A model generated the notes under the pieces. It was not told where the DNA came from and did no database searches. It worked only from the letters and a program-made list of their open reading frames with translations. The translations under genes and the position numbers were made by a program. Shown here in pieces: positions 9,064 through 16,128 of a DNA stretch of 64,000 nt (position 1 is the stretch's first letter; every line of letters begins with the position of its first letter). The stretch comes from Prevotellaceae bacterium UBA2852 (GTDB lineage Bacteria; Bacteroidota; Bacteroidia; Bacteroidales; Bacteroidaceae). The DNA is taken from NCBI GenBank assembly GCA_002350855.1, contig DEFM01000026.1, forward strand, positions 27,832 to 91,831, in the 5' to 3' direction.

Positions 9064-9756
9064 ATGGGAGAGAAGAATTTCTGTTACAAGTATCCTCATC
9101 CAGCGGTAACTGCTGACTGTGTTATCTTCGGTTTCGATGGCATTAAACTGAAGGTGCTACTCATTGAGAGAGGAATAGAACCCTACAAAGGCAAATGGGC
9201 TTTCCCTGGCGGTTTCGTCAACATGAATGAATCGTGCGAGGAAGGTGCTTTGAGGGAACTGAAAGAAGAGACGGGGCTTTCCACAGCTTATATTGAGCAG
9301 TTCCATACCTTCAGCGATCCACAACGTGACCCTCGCGAACGGATTATTACTGTCGCTTATTTTGCTTTAGTACGCATACAGGAAGTGAAGGGAGGGGATG
9401 ACGCTGCTCAGGCTGCTTGGTTTGCGTTGGACGAAGTTCCGCAACTGGCATTTGATCACGACCGCATACTGAGAGAGGCGTTGAAACGTCTTCGCGAACG
9501 TATCCACTTTGAGCCAATCGGTTTTGAGCTCCTTCCAGAGAAATTCACAATGCGGGAATTGCAGAATCTCTACGAGGCTATTCTCGATGTGCATTTCGAC
9601 CGTGCAAACTTTTCCAAGAAAATGTTGCATTTCAATATACTCACACAACTGGAAGAAACCGTATGGCCTACACCCAAGCGCGAGGCAAACCTCTACCGCT
9701 TCAATATGGAAAGTTACAACGAACTCAAACAAAAAGGATTCCGCCTGGAATTTTAG
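9064..9756 (+). CDS. NUDIX-domain transcriptional regulator, NrtR/AraR-like
   Basis: The protein of 230 residues has a NUDIX domain at about 10-145 with a complete Nudix box (G50, E56, then RELKEETGL at 64-72). The C-terminal segment of about 80 residues (FTMRELQNLYEAILDVHFDRANFSKKML) is the winged helix of NrtR-type regulators. In this family the NUDIX fold usually senses ADP-ribose, or a sugar in Bacteroides AraR. Here the box is intact, so hydrolase activity cannot be excluded. The neighbouring ADP-ribosylglycohydrolase and the palindromes around its promoter favour an ADP-ribose-responsive autoregulator, but the ligand is inferred. Confidence 0.82.
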   Translation: MGEKNFCYKYPHPAVTADCVIFGFDGIKLKVLLIERGIEPYKGKWAFPGGFVNMNESCEEGALRELKEETGLSTAYIEQFHTFSDPQRDPRERIITVAYFALVRIQEVKGGDDAAQAAWFALDEVPQLAFDHDRILREALKRLRERIHFEPIGFELLPEKFTMRELQNLYEAILDVHFDRANFSKKMLHFNILTQLEETVWPTPKREANLYRFNMESYNELKQKGFRLEF

Positions 9757-9850
9757 TGCAAGTTGAATGCAGAGCTAAAATACATTTGAGCTATGCTGAG
9801 ACGCCGCCTAAAATAAACAAAGTTAATTTTTTAAAAGAAAGGAAACAACA

Positions 9851-10645
9851 ATGAAGAACATGTTATTAAGTGCCGCCATAGGAGATATAGGCGGTCAGCC
9901 CTATGAATTTGGAGGCCGTACAAAGAACTATGATGAAGTGAACCTGCTGCTTCCTACTAACACCTATACAGACGATACCGTCTGCACATTTGCCTGTGCT
10001 GATGCACTTCTGCATAATATAGATATGGCCAAATCACTTTGGATACGTTGTCGTGCAGACTTTGACCGTGGTTTCGGAGGCAGATTCGCACAATGGCTCA
10101 TTGCAAGGGAAATCCGCCCGCCATATAATTCCTTCGGAAACGGTAGCGGAATGCGTGTGTCTGCAGCCGGATTTATGGCAAAGACAAAGGACGAGTGTAT
10201 AGAACTTGCGACGAGAACTGCCCTTCCCACACACAACCATCCTGAAGGTATCAAAGGAGCAGTGGCTACCGCTCTGGCGATCTTCTATGGCATGCAGGGA
10301 AAGGACAAGGACTACATCCGCAAACAAGTACTCAAGGAATACTACCCGTCATGGGCAGAATTGTCATACGAAGAGATAAAACCCGGATATCGATTCGACG
10401 AAACCTGCCAGCAAACCATACCAGCCGCACTTATCTGCTTCCTTGAAAGCAAGGACTACGAAGACTGCCTGAAACTCGCCATCTCACTTGGTGGTGATTC
10501 CGACACCCTCGGAGCCATTTCCGGCCCTATCGCTTATGCTTTCTACAAGACTATGCCCGAAGAGCTAATAGCCAATGCCAAGGCCAAACTCCCCCAGTGG
10601 ATGCTTGAAGTCAATGAGGAATTTGACCAAGTAGTGAGCCTGTGA
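9851..10645 (+). CDS. ADP-ribosylglycohydrolase family protein (DraG/ARH type)
   Basis: This 264-residue protein shows the family metal-binding motifs: GDIGGQPYEF near the start, TYTDDTVCT at 39-46, GNGSGMRVSAAGF at 97-109, THNHPEGIKGA at 127-137 and GGDSDTLGA at 214-222. DraG/ARH enzymes use two Mg ions to remove ADP-ribose from proteins or small molecules. The start codon has the purine-rich upstream AAAGAAAGGAAAC. It lies 94 bp after the NUDIX regulator and is probably co-transcribed. Together they suggest handling of ADP-ribose; the actual substrate is unknown. Confidence 0.9.
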   Translation: MKNMLLSAAIGDIGGQPYEFGGRTKNYDEVNLLLPTNTYTDDTVCTFACADALLHNIDMAKSLWIRCRADFDRGFGGRFAQWLIAREIRPPYNSFGNGSGMRVSAAGFMAKTKDECIELATRTALPTHNHPEGIKGAVATALAIFYGMQGKDKDYIRKQVLKEYYPSWAELSYEEIKPGYRFDETCQQTIPAALICFLESKDYEDCLKLAISLGGDSDTLGAISGPIAYAFYKTMPEELIANAKAKLPQWMLEVNEEFDQVVSL

Positions 10646-10727
10646 GCCATCTCTTCACCGTTTCTCTTCTTAGCTTTTCTCTTCTTTGTTTTTCCTCTTC
10701 TTTGCTTTTTCTCTTCTTTGTTTTTCT

Positions 10728-10807
10728 CCCGAATGTTATTCGGGTTAATCTCTTCTTAGTTATTCGGGATTATCTCTTCTTAGTCCTTCGTGGTCATCTC
10801 TTCTTAG
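10728..10807. repeat. REP-like palindrome plus three 24-bp tandem units at the end of the RAYT-like gene
   Basis: CCCGAAT-GTT-ATTCGGG (10728-10744) is a perfect 7-bp stem. It merges into a tandem array with period 24 bp: units ending ATCTCTTCTTAG close near 10759, 10783 and 10807, the first two starting TTATTCGGG. The array overlaps the stop codon and last 16 codons of the transposase-like gene, which explains the protein ending in two near copies of LRRD(D/N). Confidence 0.85.
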
Positions 10808-11908
10808 CGCATTGCAGATTTCTTCAGCCATTGAGTTTAGCGCAACGCAGTCAGCACGGCTGATGTGCCTTTTCCCTTCGTCATACGGCCAGGGGCTAAG
10901 AATCAGCAAACGACCTTCGGCACAGGCATCGAAAAGAAAATCTGAAGGTTTGTAGTAATCGCGAAAACCATTATCAGTCAGCAAGATAAATGGCCGCTGT
11001 TCTTTGAGCAATACATGCATTACTTGTTTTTCATCCGGAGAAATGAACGGCGATACCAGCACAGTTCCTTCTCGAGCTTTAAGAACACATGAATTCTTGT
11101 AGTTGCGTAAGCGATTGTTGTCTCCATGTGCAGCCAATTCCACCATCTCGTGCCTTACGTGCACCGTGTCATAATGTTTCTCCATTAGTAAAGCCACATT
11201 GCCCACACCATCATAGCTGCGATTGCCTATAGTAATATTCTGCTGAACCCGGAAAAATCCAGGGTTAATCCTTTTAGTGGCCAAGCGTTGCGGGTTCATA
11301 TCAATATAACGGATGGTATTAGGCAGTTGAGAGTAGCGAGCCATTGGCCGTATGAATGGCATCTCTGTGAATATAGGTGAAAGGCGGTAATAATCATCTT
11401 CTCCCATTTTGCCAAGTAGGGAGGCTGCGAGTTCCTGAAGTTTTCGGCTCTCTGCTTTGAGTTGTAGCCTATGGCTTTGGCTCTCTTCTCCGTTATTCTT
11501 CCGAATGTCATTCGGGTTAAAGCAAGAAGGTGGAACCATGAAGGACGACGAGGCCGTGCAGGCACGTCCCAGTTTCTTTACTGCCTGCCAGAAACCTCTG
11601 GCCAAAGCCCCGATGCCTTTAGGCATAGTGCGGCGCACATACAGCACAGCATGCAGATGATCAGGCATCAGGCAGAAATGCAGCACCTGCACCTCGGGAT
11701 GAAACTTAGGTATAGACATCAGCACGTCCACCAGTGAATCGCCAAAAGGCGAGCGCATCACCCATGCTTTTGTCGGATCCCCATTAGGTGTAATCAGTTT
11801 GCCCAACACAGGTTGTCGATCCGTAACCGTCAATGTGATATGGTATAACCCTGCACCTTTCCACGTAGTGCCCGGCTCTTGCCATTTCCATTTTTCCTGT
11901 GTTGACAT
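10760..11908 (-). CDS. IS200/REP-associated transposase-like (Y1_Tnp/RAYT) protein with a C-terminal Rossmann-like extension
   Basis: The start is set at 11908 because ATAGGAG precedes that ATG and the promoter element at 11956 lies within any longer frame; this gives 382 residues. The N-terminal part has the HUH motif of Y1 transposases (CLMPDHLHAVLYV) and a later RYIDMNPQRLATKR resembling the C-terminal part of the RAYT core. No clear catalytic Tyr aligns in the helix GFWQAVKKLG, so activity is doubtful. The last 130 or so residues (VLVSPFISPDEKQVMHVLLKEQRPFILLTDNGF..GRLLILSPW) look like a DprA/SLOG-type nucleotide-binding fold; this is inference. REP-like palindromes lie inside the gene and at its 3' end. 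Confidence 0.75.
   Translation of the reverse strand: MSTQEKWKWQEPGTTWKGAGLYHITLTVTDRQPVLGKLITPNGDPTKAWVMRSPFGDSLVDVLMSIPKFHPEVQVLHFCLMPDHLHAVLYVRRTMPKGIGALARGFWQAVKKLGRACTASSSFMVPPSCFNPNDIRKNNGEESQSHRLQLKAESRKLQELAASLLGKMGEDDYYRLSPIFTEMPFIRPMARYSQLPNTIRYIDMNPQRLATKRINPGFFRVQQNITIGNRSYDGVGNVALLMEKHYDTVHVRHEMVELAAHGDNNRLRNYKNSCVLKAREGTVLVSPFISPDEKQVMHVLLKEQRPFILLTDNGFRDYYKPSDFLFDACAEGRLLILSPWPYDEGKRHISRADCVALNSMAEEICNALRRDDHEGLRRDNPE
11502..11517. repeat. REP-like palindrome inside the transposase-like gene
   Basis: CCGAATGTCATTCGGG repeats the palindrome at 10728-10744 with one loop change. It sits in the low-conservation linker of the transposase-like protein, between the HUH domain and the following helical part, and is translated as NPNDIR. 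Confidence 0.7.
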
Positions 11909-11954
11909 ATCTCCTATTACCGTTTTTTTTGTTATATCTTTAATCCTTGTCCAC

Positions 11955-11962
11955 AAAGATAG
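11955..11962 (-). promoter_or_regulatory. -7 element for the transposase-like gene
   Basis: Read on the minus strand this is TATCTTTG, matching TAnnTTTG. It supports transcription starting downstream of the more distal ATG at 11986 and hence the start codon at 11908. Confidence 0.5.
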
Positions 11963-12141
11963 CGTTTTTATTTTTATGGGCACCAATGTCTTTTTGTTAA
12001 ATTTTTTAACCTTTTCTTGGATTTGTGTTAATCTCTGATGATGCCAATTAGTCGTAAAGAATGGATTTTGGCAAAAATGTGCTTTTGAAAGTAATTGATA
12101 ATCTGCTGGTTATGCTACCACTTAAGTGTTTTCAAAAAATG

Positions 12142-12239
12142 ACTGTGGTGTTTTCAGAAAAACACCACAGTATAATTAAAAAAACACTGTGGTGAAAATA
12201 TTTTTTCTCCACAGTGTAAATTAGTTACCTCCACAGTGT
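12142..12239. repeat. ACTGTGG/CCACAGT hairpin cluster
   Basis: A 13-bp perfect stem ACTGTGGTGTTTT / AAAACACCACAGT (12142-12154 with 12159-12171) has a 4-nt loop. A second stem ACACTGTGG / CCACAGTGT follows (12184-12192 with 12209-12217), and a further CCACAGTGT lies at 12231-12239. All share one core sequence. Confidence 0.85.
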
Positions 12240-12312
12240 CCTTTAGTTACTAAAACCGTAATTATAGCGCTTCAGGGCGGTGCTATATGCATGGGAAGAT
12301 GATGATGTGGAT

Positions 12313-12459
12313 TTGATGGTTCGGCATCAAGAATTTGATGATTAGTCATCAAAAAGTTGATGCTTCGTCATCAATTATTTGATGTCAGCAAATCAATAGT
12401 TTGATGCCACGACATCAAACTATTGATGGAACGAGAATATTTTTCATCAAAATTTCTCG
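12313..12459. repeat. array of TTGATG..CATCAA hairpins
   Basis: Inverted pairs of the same core occur at 12313/12325, 12334/12346, 12357/12369 and 12394/12413, with loops of 4-6 nt. A wider pair lies at 12423/12445. The fourth is a perfect 13-bp stem (CAATAGTTTGATG / CATCAAACTATTG). The last pair is nested with CGAGAA..TTCTCG (12432/12454). Loop sequences differ while stems are kept. Confidence 0.85.
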
Positions 12460-12538
12460 CTGACTATCAGGTCTTTGCAGATGGTAACTCTTATGCTAAA
12501 AACGTGAATCACATGGCACTTGGGTGCTTGTGGCTGTT

Positions 12539-14110
12539 TTATTGGTTGTCACGCTGGATTTCCGATGGTTTGACTCCGTAATAGCTTTTATAGCACTTAG
12601 TGAAGTAGCTTGGTGTGGAGAAACCGAGTTTTTCTGCAATATCTGTAATTGACATATTGGTAGTTCGCAGCAAGTTGTCGGCTCGCTCCATACGTATTCC
12701 ATGTATGAATGCTGAAGGCGATTGCTTGATGATTCGTGTGAGGTGACGATAAAGACCGGTGCGCTCCATAGCCATGTCGCGTGCCAGTTCATCTACGTTG
12801 TAGCCATGCATGGAGTTGATGTTTTGTTCGACCAATGCTGTGGCTTTCTGGATAAATAATCGGTCGTCTTCGGACAGTGTGTCGGTGTCTTCCTGCTCTT
12901 TATTTGCAAGAGATTCGTCGGAAGTGTCCTTTGGTTCTGAAACAGATCTGTCTTCAGTAGTGCTATTGACTGACTGCATCAGTTCGCGAATCCGTTCCAT
13001 GAGTTGCGCTTCCCGTTGGTTACGCTTGCGGCGGGTGTACCACCAGCCAATCAGAACTATGCAGAGAATGGCTCCCAACAGATACATTATATAATATTGT
13101 ACGCGCGATGGAATATCCTGCCAGGTGTCGGCATGAAGCAGCCCGTTGCCGTAGGTGCCGAGCCAAAGACCTCCATGTCCGTCATTGGCAACGGCATTAA
13201 TTCCTGTGTGCAGGGTGTCACCGCCTTGTAGCGGAATATCGGTAGAGAGAGTCATGTTGCCCGACTTCAGGTCTATGAACCACACGCCTGCGCTACAGCC
13301 GATTATTGCTGTAGTAGAGTCGGGTAGGCAGAGAGAATGGAACCCTCGTTTGTCGTAGGTGTCGAATATCGTGCTCCAAGTGCGTGTATGAGTATCAAAC
13401 TTCAGGAATATGCTTCGTCCTTGGTTCTGCAACTGATAGAATGCGCTGTCATGGCCTATTGCAAAAGCTGAGGAAGAAAGTGGCTTTTCCTCTTTCTCTT
13501 CCAAAGGGTAGGCTCTTCGCTCGTAAATCAGCTTGCAAGTCTTAGTGTCGTAGCAGCGAATCAGTCCGTCTTCGTCAAAAATGTACAAGAAACAGTCATT
13601 GTCAGTCTCTGTGTGACGAATCTCTGAATTCCATCCGTGAACATCGATTTGCAGCTTTCTTCCTGCGTATGTTCCAGTAAGAACGGAGTCTGCCAACTGC
13701 CAGCAATTACCGTAATGATCTGTGTAAACATCATCAAGACTGACGGATGACAAATCTACAAATCTCTTTTTGGTTAAGTCGAAACACCAGCACGCTTCCC
13801 ATTGCTTAATCCATACATGGTTTTCGTTGTCAACATAAGTAAGATAGCCGCCGTGGAAATTCTTAATTTGCTTTGCCTTATCCGATGGACATTTGTATGT
13901 GACAATACAACTTCCGTCCTTGAAGATGCTGAAACATGAATCTCCACGCACCAGAGTCTGCCCATAGTTCATCTGAGTTATGGTCAGAATCTGATTATTG
14001 AGCAATCCGTCGTCCACAGTCCATTGCTTGAAAAAGGGTAGGGCAGATGAATGAAGAGTGAAAAATGAAGAGTAAAGGATGAAATATATGAAAAAAAGTA
14101 ATCTGGTCAT
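12539..14110 (-). CDS. membrane-anchored AraC-family regulator with periplasmic propeller-like sensor
   Basis: The 523-residue protein starts with a signal or anchor helix (1-23). A periplasmic region of about 315 residues follows; its beginning (FKQWTVDDGLLNNQI) and the late ANDGHGGLWLGTYGNGLLH resemble the two-component-regulator propeller repeats of hybrid sensors. A transmembrane helix (about 340-360) leads to a basic coiled-coil stretch, an acidic linker and a C-terminal AraC helix-turn-helix (about 430-520, ending in GFSTPSYFTKCYKSYYGVKPSEIQ). Histidine kinase, receiver and Y_Y_Y domains are absent. A signal could pass directly across the membrane to the DNA-binding domain. The target is unknown; no carbohydrate genes adjoin it on this strand. 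Confidence 0.85.
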   Translation of the reverse strand: MTRLLFFIYFILYSSFFTLHSSALPFFKQWTVDDGLLNNQILTITQMNYGQTLVRGDSCFSIFKDGSCIVTYKCPSDKAKQIKNFHGGYLTYVDNENHVWIKQWEACWCFDLTKKRFVDLSSVSLDDVYTDHYGNCWQLADSVLTGTYAGRKLQIDVHGWNSEIRHTETDNDCFLYIFDEDGLIRCYDTKTCKLIYERRAYPLEEKEEKPLSSSAFAIGHDSAFYQLQNQGRSIFLKFDTHTRTWSTIFDTYDKRGFHSLCLPDSTTAIIGCSAGVWFIDLKSGNMTLSTDIPLQGGDTLHTGINAVANDGHGGLWLGTYGNGLLHADTWQDIPSRVQYYIMYLLGAILCIVLIGWWYTRRKRNQREAQLMERIRELMQSVNSTTEDRSVSEPKDTSDESLANKEQEDTDTLSEDDRLFIQKATALVEQNINSMHGYNVDELARDMAMERTGLYRHLTRIIKQSPSAFIHGIRMERADNLLRTTNMSITDIAEKLGFSTPSYFTKCYKSYYGVKPSEIQRDNQ

Positions 14111-14128
14111 TGAGTAATATGCGAATTA

Positions 14129-14156
14129 CAAAACTACATTATGAAGTTGTTACAAA
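14129..14156 (-). promoter_or_regulatory. promoter of the AraC regulator gene
   Basis: On the minus strand the -7 TAGTTTTG (14129-14136) and a -33 TTTG (14153-14156) are 16 bp apart, and the start codon follows 18 bp downstream of the -7 element. Confidence 0.5.
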
Positions 14157-14189
14157 TTTATGCTAATTACTTCAATTGACCAAAAAAGA

Positions 14190-14231
14190 AAAACAAAAAA
14201 ACACTCCCGATGTTCTGTTCATCGGGAGTGT
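14190..14231 (-). terminator. terminator of the L28-L33-DUF4295 genes
   Basis: A 12-bp perfect stem ACACTCCCGATG / CATCGGGAGTGT (14201-14212 with 14220-14231) is followed on the minus strand by a long T-rich tract. It lies 50 bp after the DUF4295 stop codon. Confidence 0.9.
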
Positions 14232-14280
14232 CGTATGGATTAAGACCACACGCAGAGTGTGGAATTGAGTGCGAATCAAA

Positions 14281-14433
14281 TTACTTCTTCAGATAGTCCT
14301 TAACTGATTCAGCTGGAACCATCTTCTCTTCGAATGCGTAAGCACCAGTCTTAGGTGACTTGAACATACGAATGACTTTAGTGAAAGAGCGACCGTCCTT
14401 GTTCTGGAGAGTAGCGACTGTTTTCTTTGCCAT
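14281..14433 (-). CDS. DUF4295 small protein
   Basis: The short frame encodes 50 residues beginning MAKKTVATLQNKDGRSFTKV and ending KDYLKK. It matches the DUF4295 family, which follows rpmG in Bacteroidetes. The protein is basic, and a ribosome-associated role is suggested only by its constant position after L28 and L33. It starts 12 bp after the L33 stop. Confidence 0.88.
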   Translation of the reverse strand: MAKKTVATLQNKDGRSFTKVIRMFKSPKTGAYAFEEKMVPAESVKDYLKK

Positions 14434-14445
14434 ATCTTATTGTTA

Positions 14446-14634
14446 TTACTTGATTTCCTTGTGCACTGTTACGCGCTTGAGGATTGGGTTATATTTCTTA
14501 AGCTCCATACGGTCTGGAGTGTTCTTGCGGTTTTTTGTTGTGATGTAACGAGATGTGCCTGGCAGACCGCTCTCCTTCATCTCTGTGCATTCGAGAATTA
14601 CCTGCACTCTGTTACCTTTAGCTTTCTTAGCCAT
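14446..14634 (-). CDS. rpmG: 50S ribosomal protein L33
   Basis: The 62-residue protein [20 protein letters not shown]... with [23 protein letters not shown] is a typical L33. It lacks the CxxC zinc pairs, so it is the zinc-independent form. It lies between L28 and DUF4295 on the minus strand. Confidence 0.95.
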   Translation of the reverse strand: MAKKAKGNRVQVILECTEMKESGLPGTSRYITTKNRKNTPDRMELKKYNPILKRVTVHKEIK

Positions 14635-14640
14635 AATTAT

Positions 14641-14712
14641 AAGTTTTTAAGTTCTTAAGTTTTTAAGTTCTTAAGTTTTGAGTCTTAAAATCTTAAGTTC
14701 TTGATTCTTTAA
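14641..14712. repeat. AAGTTCTTAAGTTTTT short repeats
   Basis: Tandem variants of TTAAGTTCTTAAGTTTT fill the gap between L28 and L33. The same motif, in reverse complement (AAGAACTTAAAAACTC), occurs at 466-490 and 16066-16120. Confidence 0.8.
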
Positions 14713-14720
14713 TTTGTTAA

Positions 14721-14981
14721 TTAACCAATGATTTCGATGTCTTCCCAAGCTGTGTGACCTTTTGCTACAGCCTGCTTGAGTGCAGCGTCAAGACCGATGC
14801 GGTTGATGATACGAAGACCAGCAGCGCTGACCTTGAGTACAATCCAGCAATCCTCTTCTACATAGTAGAATTTCTTGGTGAATAAGTTGACATTGAATGT
14901 GCGCTTAGTACGACGCAAAGAGTGGGAAACATTGTTTCCTATCATTGATGTCTTTCCTGTGATTTGACAAGCTTTTGCCAT
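14721..14981 (-). CDS. rpmB: 50S ribosomal protein L28
   Basis: The start at 14981 gives the conserved [29 protein letters not shown] and an 86-residue protein of normal L28 length. A longer frame upstream merely reads through low-complexity spacer and is not used. Confidence 0.95.
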   Translation of the reverse strand: MAKACQITGKTSMIGNNVSHSLRRTKRTFNVNLFTKKFYYVEEDCWIVLKVSAAGLRIINRIGLDAALKQAVAKGHTAWEDIEIIG

Positions 14982-14994
14982 GATTCTATATAGT

Positions 14995-15068
14995 TGAATG
15001 TTGAATGTTGAATGTTGAATGCTTAATGTAAAATGCATTCTTCACTCTTCATTCTTCACTCTTCATTA
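14995..15068. repeat. simple tandem spacers: TTGAATG and TTCACTCTTCA
   Basis: Four TTGAATG-like heptamers are followed by repeats of the form TTCACTCTTCATTCTTCACTCTTCA, filling the L28-L27 gap. Related pieces occur at 14040-14080, 16003-16020, 31077-31094 and 39653-39666. Confidence 0.75.
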
Positions 15069-15101
15069 ATTACTTGTTTCTAACTGTGTTATTTATCTCT
15101 C

Positions 15102-15362
15102 TTACTCTGCGATAGGTTCAACGCTTACAGTGCTACGATTCAAACGTCCACGCTTGAATGTAATAGTTCCGTCAACAAGTGCATAGAGTGTGTGGTCGCT
15201 ACCCATACCGACATTCTTGCCTGCATAGTGCTTAGTTCCACGCTGACGTACGATGATGTTACCTGCTTTTGCGAATTGACCTCCGAAGAGTTTAATACCG
15301 AGTCGTTTGCTATGTGACTCGCGACCGTTCTTTGAACTACCTACACCTTTCTTATGTGCCAT
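15102..15362 (-). CDS. rpmA: 50S ribosomal protein L27
   Basis: The 86-residue protein [29 protein letters not shown] carries the invariant L27 start. There is no Firmicutes-type cleavable N-terminal extension. It follows L21 at 23 bp in the standard L21-L27 pair. Confidence 0.96.
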   Translation of the reverse strand: MAHKKGVGSSKNGRESHSKRLGIKLFGGQFAKAGNIIVRQRGTKHYAGKNVGMGSDHTLYALVDGTITFKRGRLNRSTVSVEPIAE

Positions 15363-15385
15363 AATTCTTTCCTTTCTTTACGGGG

Positions 15386-15703
15386 TTAAGCAATAACTTG
15401 TTTGATTGTGAGTTCCGTGAACTGCTGACGGTGACCGTTGAACTTGCGGTAACCTTTGCGACGACGCTTGTGGAATACGAATACCTTGTCGCCCTTCACA
15501 AGTGGACATTTCACTTCACATACTACTTTCGCGCCTTCTACTGTAGGCGTTCCTACTTTCACGGAGCCATTGTTGTCAACCAACAAGACTTTTTCGAATT
15601 CAACAGTTGCCTGTGCTTCCACATCCTTAATGTGGTGTACGAACAGACGCTTGCCTTCCTCGGCCTTGAACTGTTGTCCGTTAATTTCTACGATAACGTA
15701 CAT
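15386..15703 (-). CDS. rplU: 50S ribosomal protein L21
   Basis: The start at 15703 gives [24 protein letters not shown], a 105-residue L21 with the C-terminal [22 protein letters not shown]. Upstream codons in the same frame fall into the structured leader and are not part of the gene. Confidence 0.96.
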   Translation of the reverse strand: MYVIVEINGQQFKAEEGKRLFVHHIKDVEAQATVEFEKVLLVDNNGSVKVGTPTVEGAKVVCEVKCPLVKGDKVFVFHKRRRKGYRKFNGHRQQFTELTIKQVIA

Positions 15704-15731
15704 TTTTTTGATAATAATTATTAAACGGTTT

Positions 15732-15762
15732 CGTCCGCGGGGCGGAGCCACACGTGGCTCTC
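15732..15762 (-). promoter_or_regulatory. structured 5' leader of rplU, candidate autoregulatory element
   Basis: Between promoter and start codon lie two overlapping stems: GAGCCAC/GTGGCTC (15745-15751 with 15754-15760) and TCCGC/GCGGA (15734-15738 with 15742-15746). They share bases 15745-15746, so they cannot form together, and lie about 40 nt before the start codon. Confidence 0.4.
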
Positions 15763-15800
15763 TTTTTAACTTTATTTAGCCTCTACGGCACAATCGGCTG

Positions 15801-15830
15801 CAAAGTTACGTATTTTATTTGGTTCTACAA
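15801..15830 (-). promoter_or_regulatory. promoter of the L21-L27 operon
   Basis: On the minus strand, -7 TAACTTTG (15801-15808) and a -33 TTGT (15827-15830) are spaced 18 bp apart. The transcript would have a leader of about 90 nt. Confidence 0.6.
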
Positions 15831-16043
15831 TTTTATTTTTGATTTTTTTTGCCTTAACTTGCTTTTTAACTGCCTATGCAACAATTCTATCTGGAATTTG
15901 CAACGATTTTACGATGGTTATGTAACATATTTGTAATTATTCGTAACAACACATTATTCATTTATATCCTTTTTGCCTAACTTTGCAAAAAGAAATCAAA
16001 AAAGTGAAGAATGAAGAATAGCCATCCGGAAGGGTAGTGTGTC

Positions 16044-16060
16044 CTGCGATTTTCCCGCAG
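16044..16060. repeat. copy of the TGCGG..CCGCA dispersed hairpin
   Basis: CTGCGATTTTCCCGCAG resembles the copies at 31056, 39573 and 42345. Here it lies upstream of the GH43 gene and is followed by AACTCAAGAACTT repeats. Confidence 0.7.
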
Positions 16061-16128
16061 AAAAAACTCAAGAACTTAAAAAAACTCAAGAACTTAAAAA
16101 CTCAAGAACTTAAAAACTAAATAACTTT

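Larger units (their letters stand above)
11909..12538. other. 630-bp gene-free region rich in hairpins
   Basis: No credible gene is visible between the transposase-like gene and the AraC regulator, both on the minus strand. Beyond the promoter near 11956 the content is two hairpin groups, listed separately: the ACTGTGG group and the TTGATG/CATCAA group. Confidence 0.8.
15704..16128. other. 425-bp divergent intergenic region between rplU and the GH43 gene
   Basis: It holds the rplU promoter and leader, a candidate -7 TAACTTTG for the GH43 gene at 15978-15985, a copy of the TGCGnTTTTCCCGCA hairpin repeat (16044-16060) and a triple AACTCAAGAACTTAAAA repeat (16066-16120) just before the GH43 start codon. 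No gene is visible. Confidence 0.75.

Noticed and set aside
10642..10863. 73-codon plus-strand frame after the ADP-ribosylglycohydrolase
   Set aside because: Encodes Phe/Ser/Leu-rich low complexity from the TCTTCTT-rich tract and tandem repeats, and overlaps the RAYT-like gene.
12313..12459. Hairpin array considered as a CRISPR array
   Set aside because: Spacing of the repeats is 6-25 bp, stems are palindromic with no separate spacers of constant length, and no cas gene is present.
15749..15759. CACACGTGGC resembling a parS core
   Set aside because: Only the central CACGTG is shared; the flanks required for parS are absent and it is explained by the rplU leader stem.
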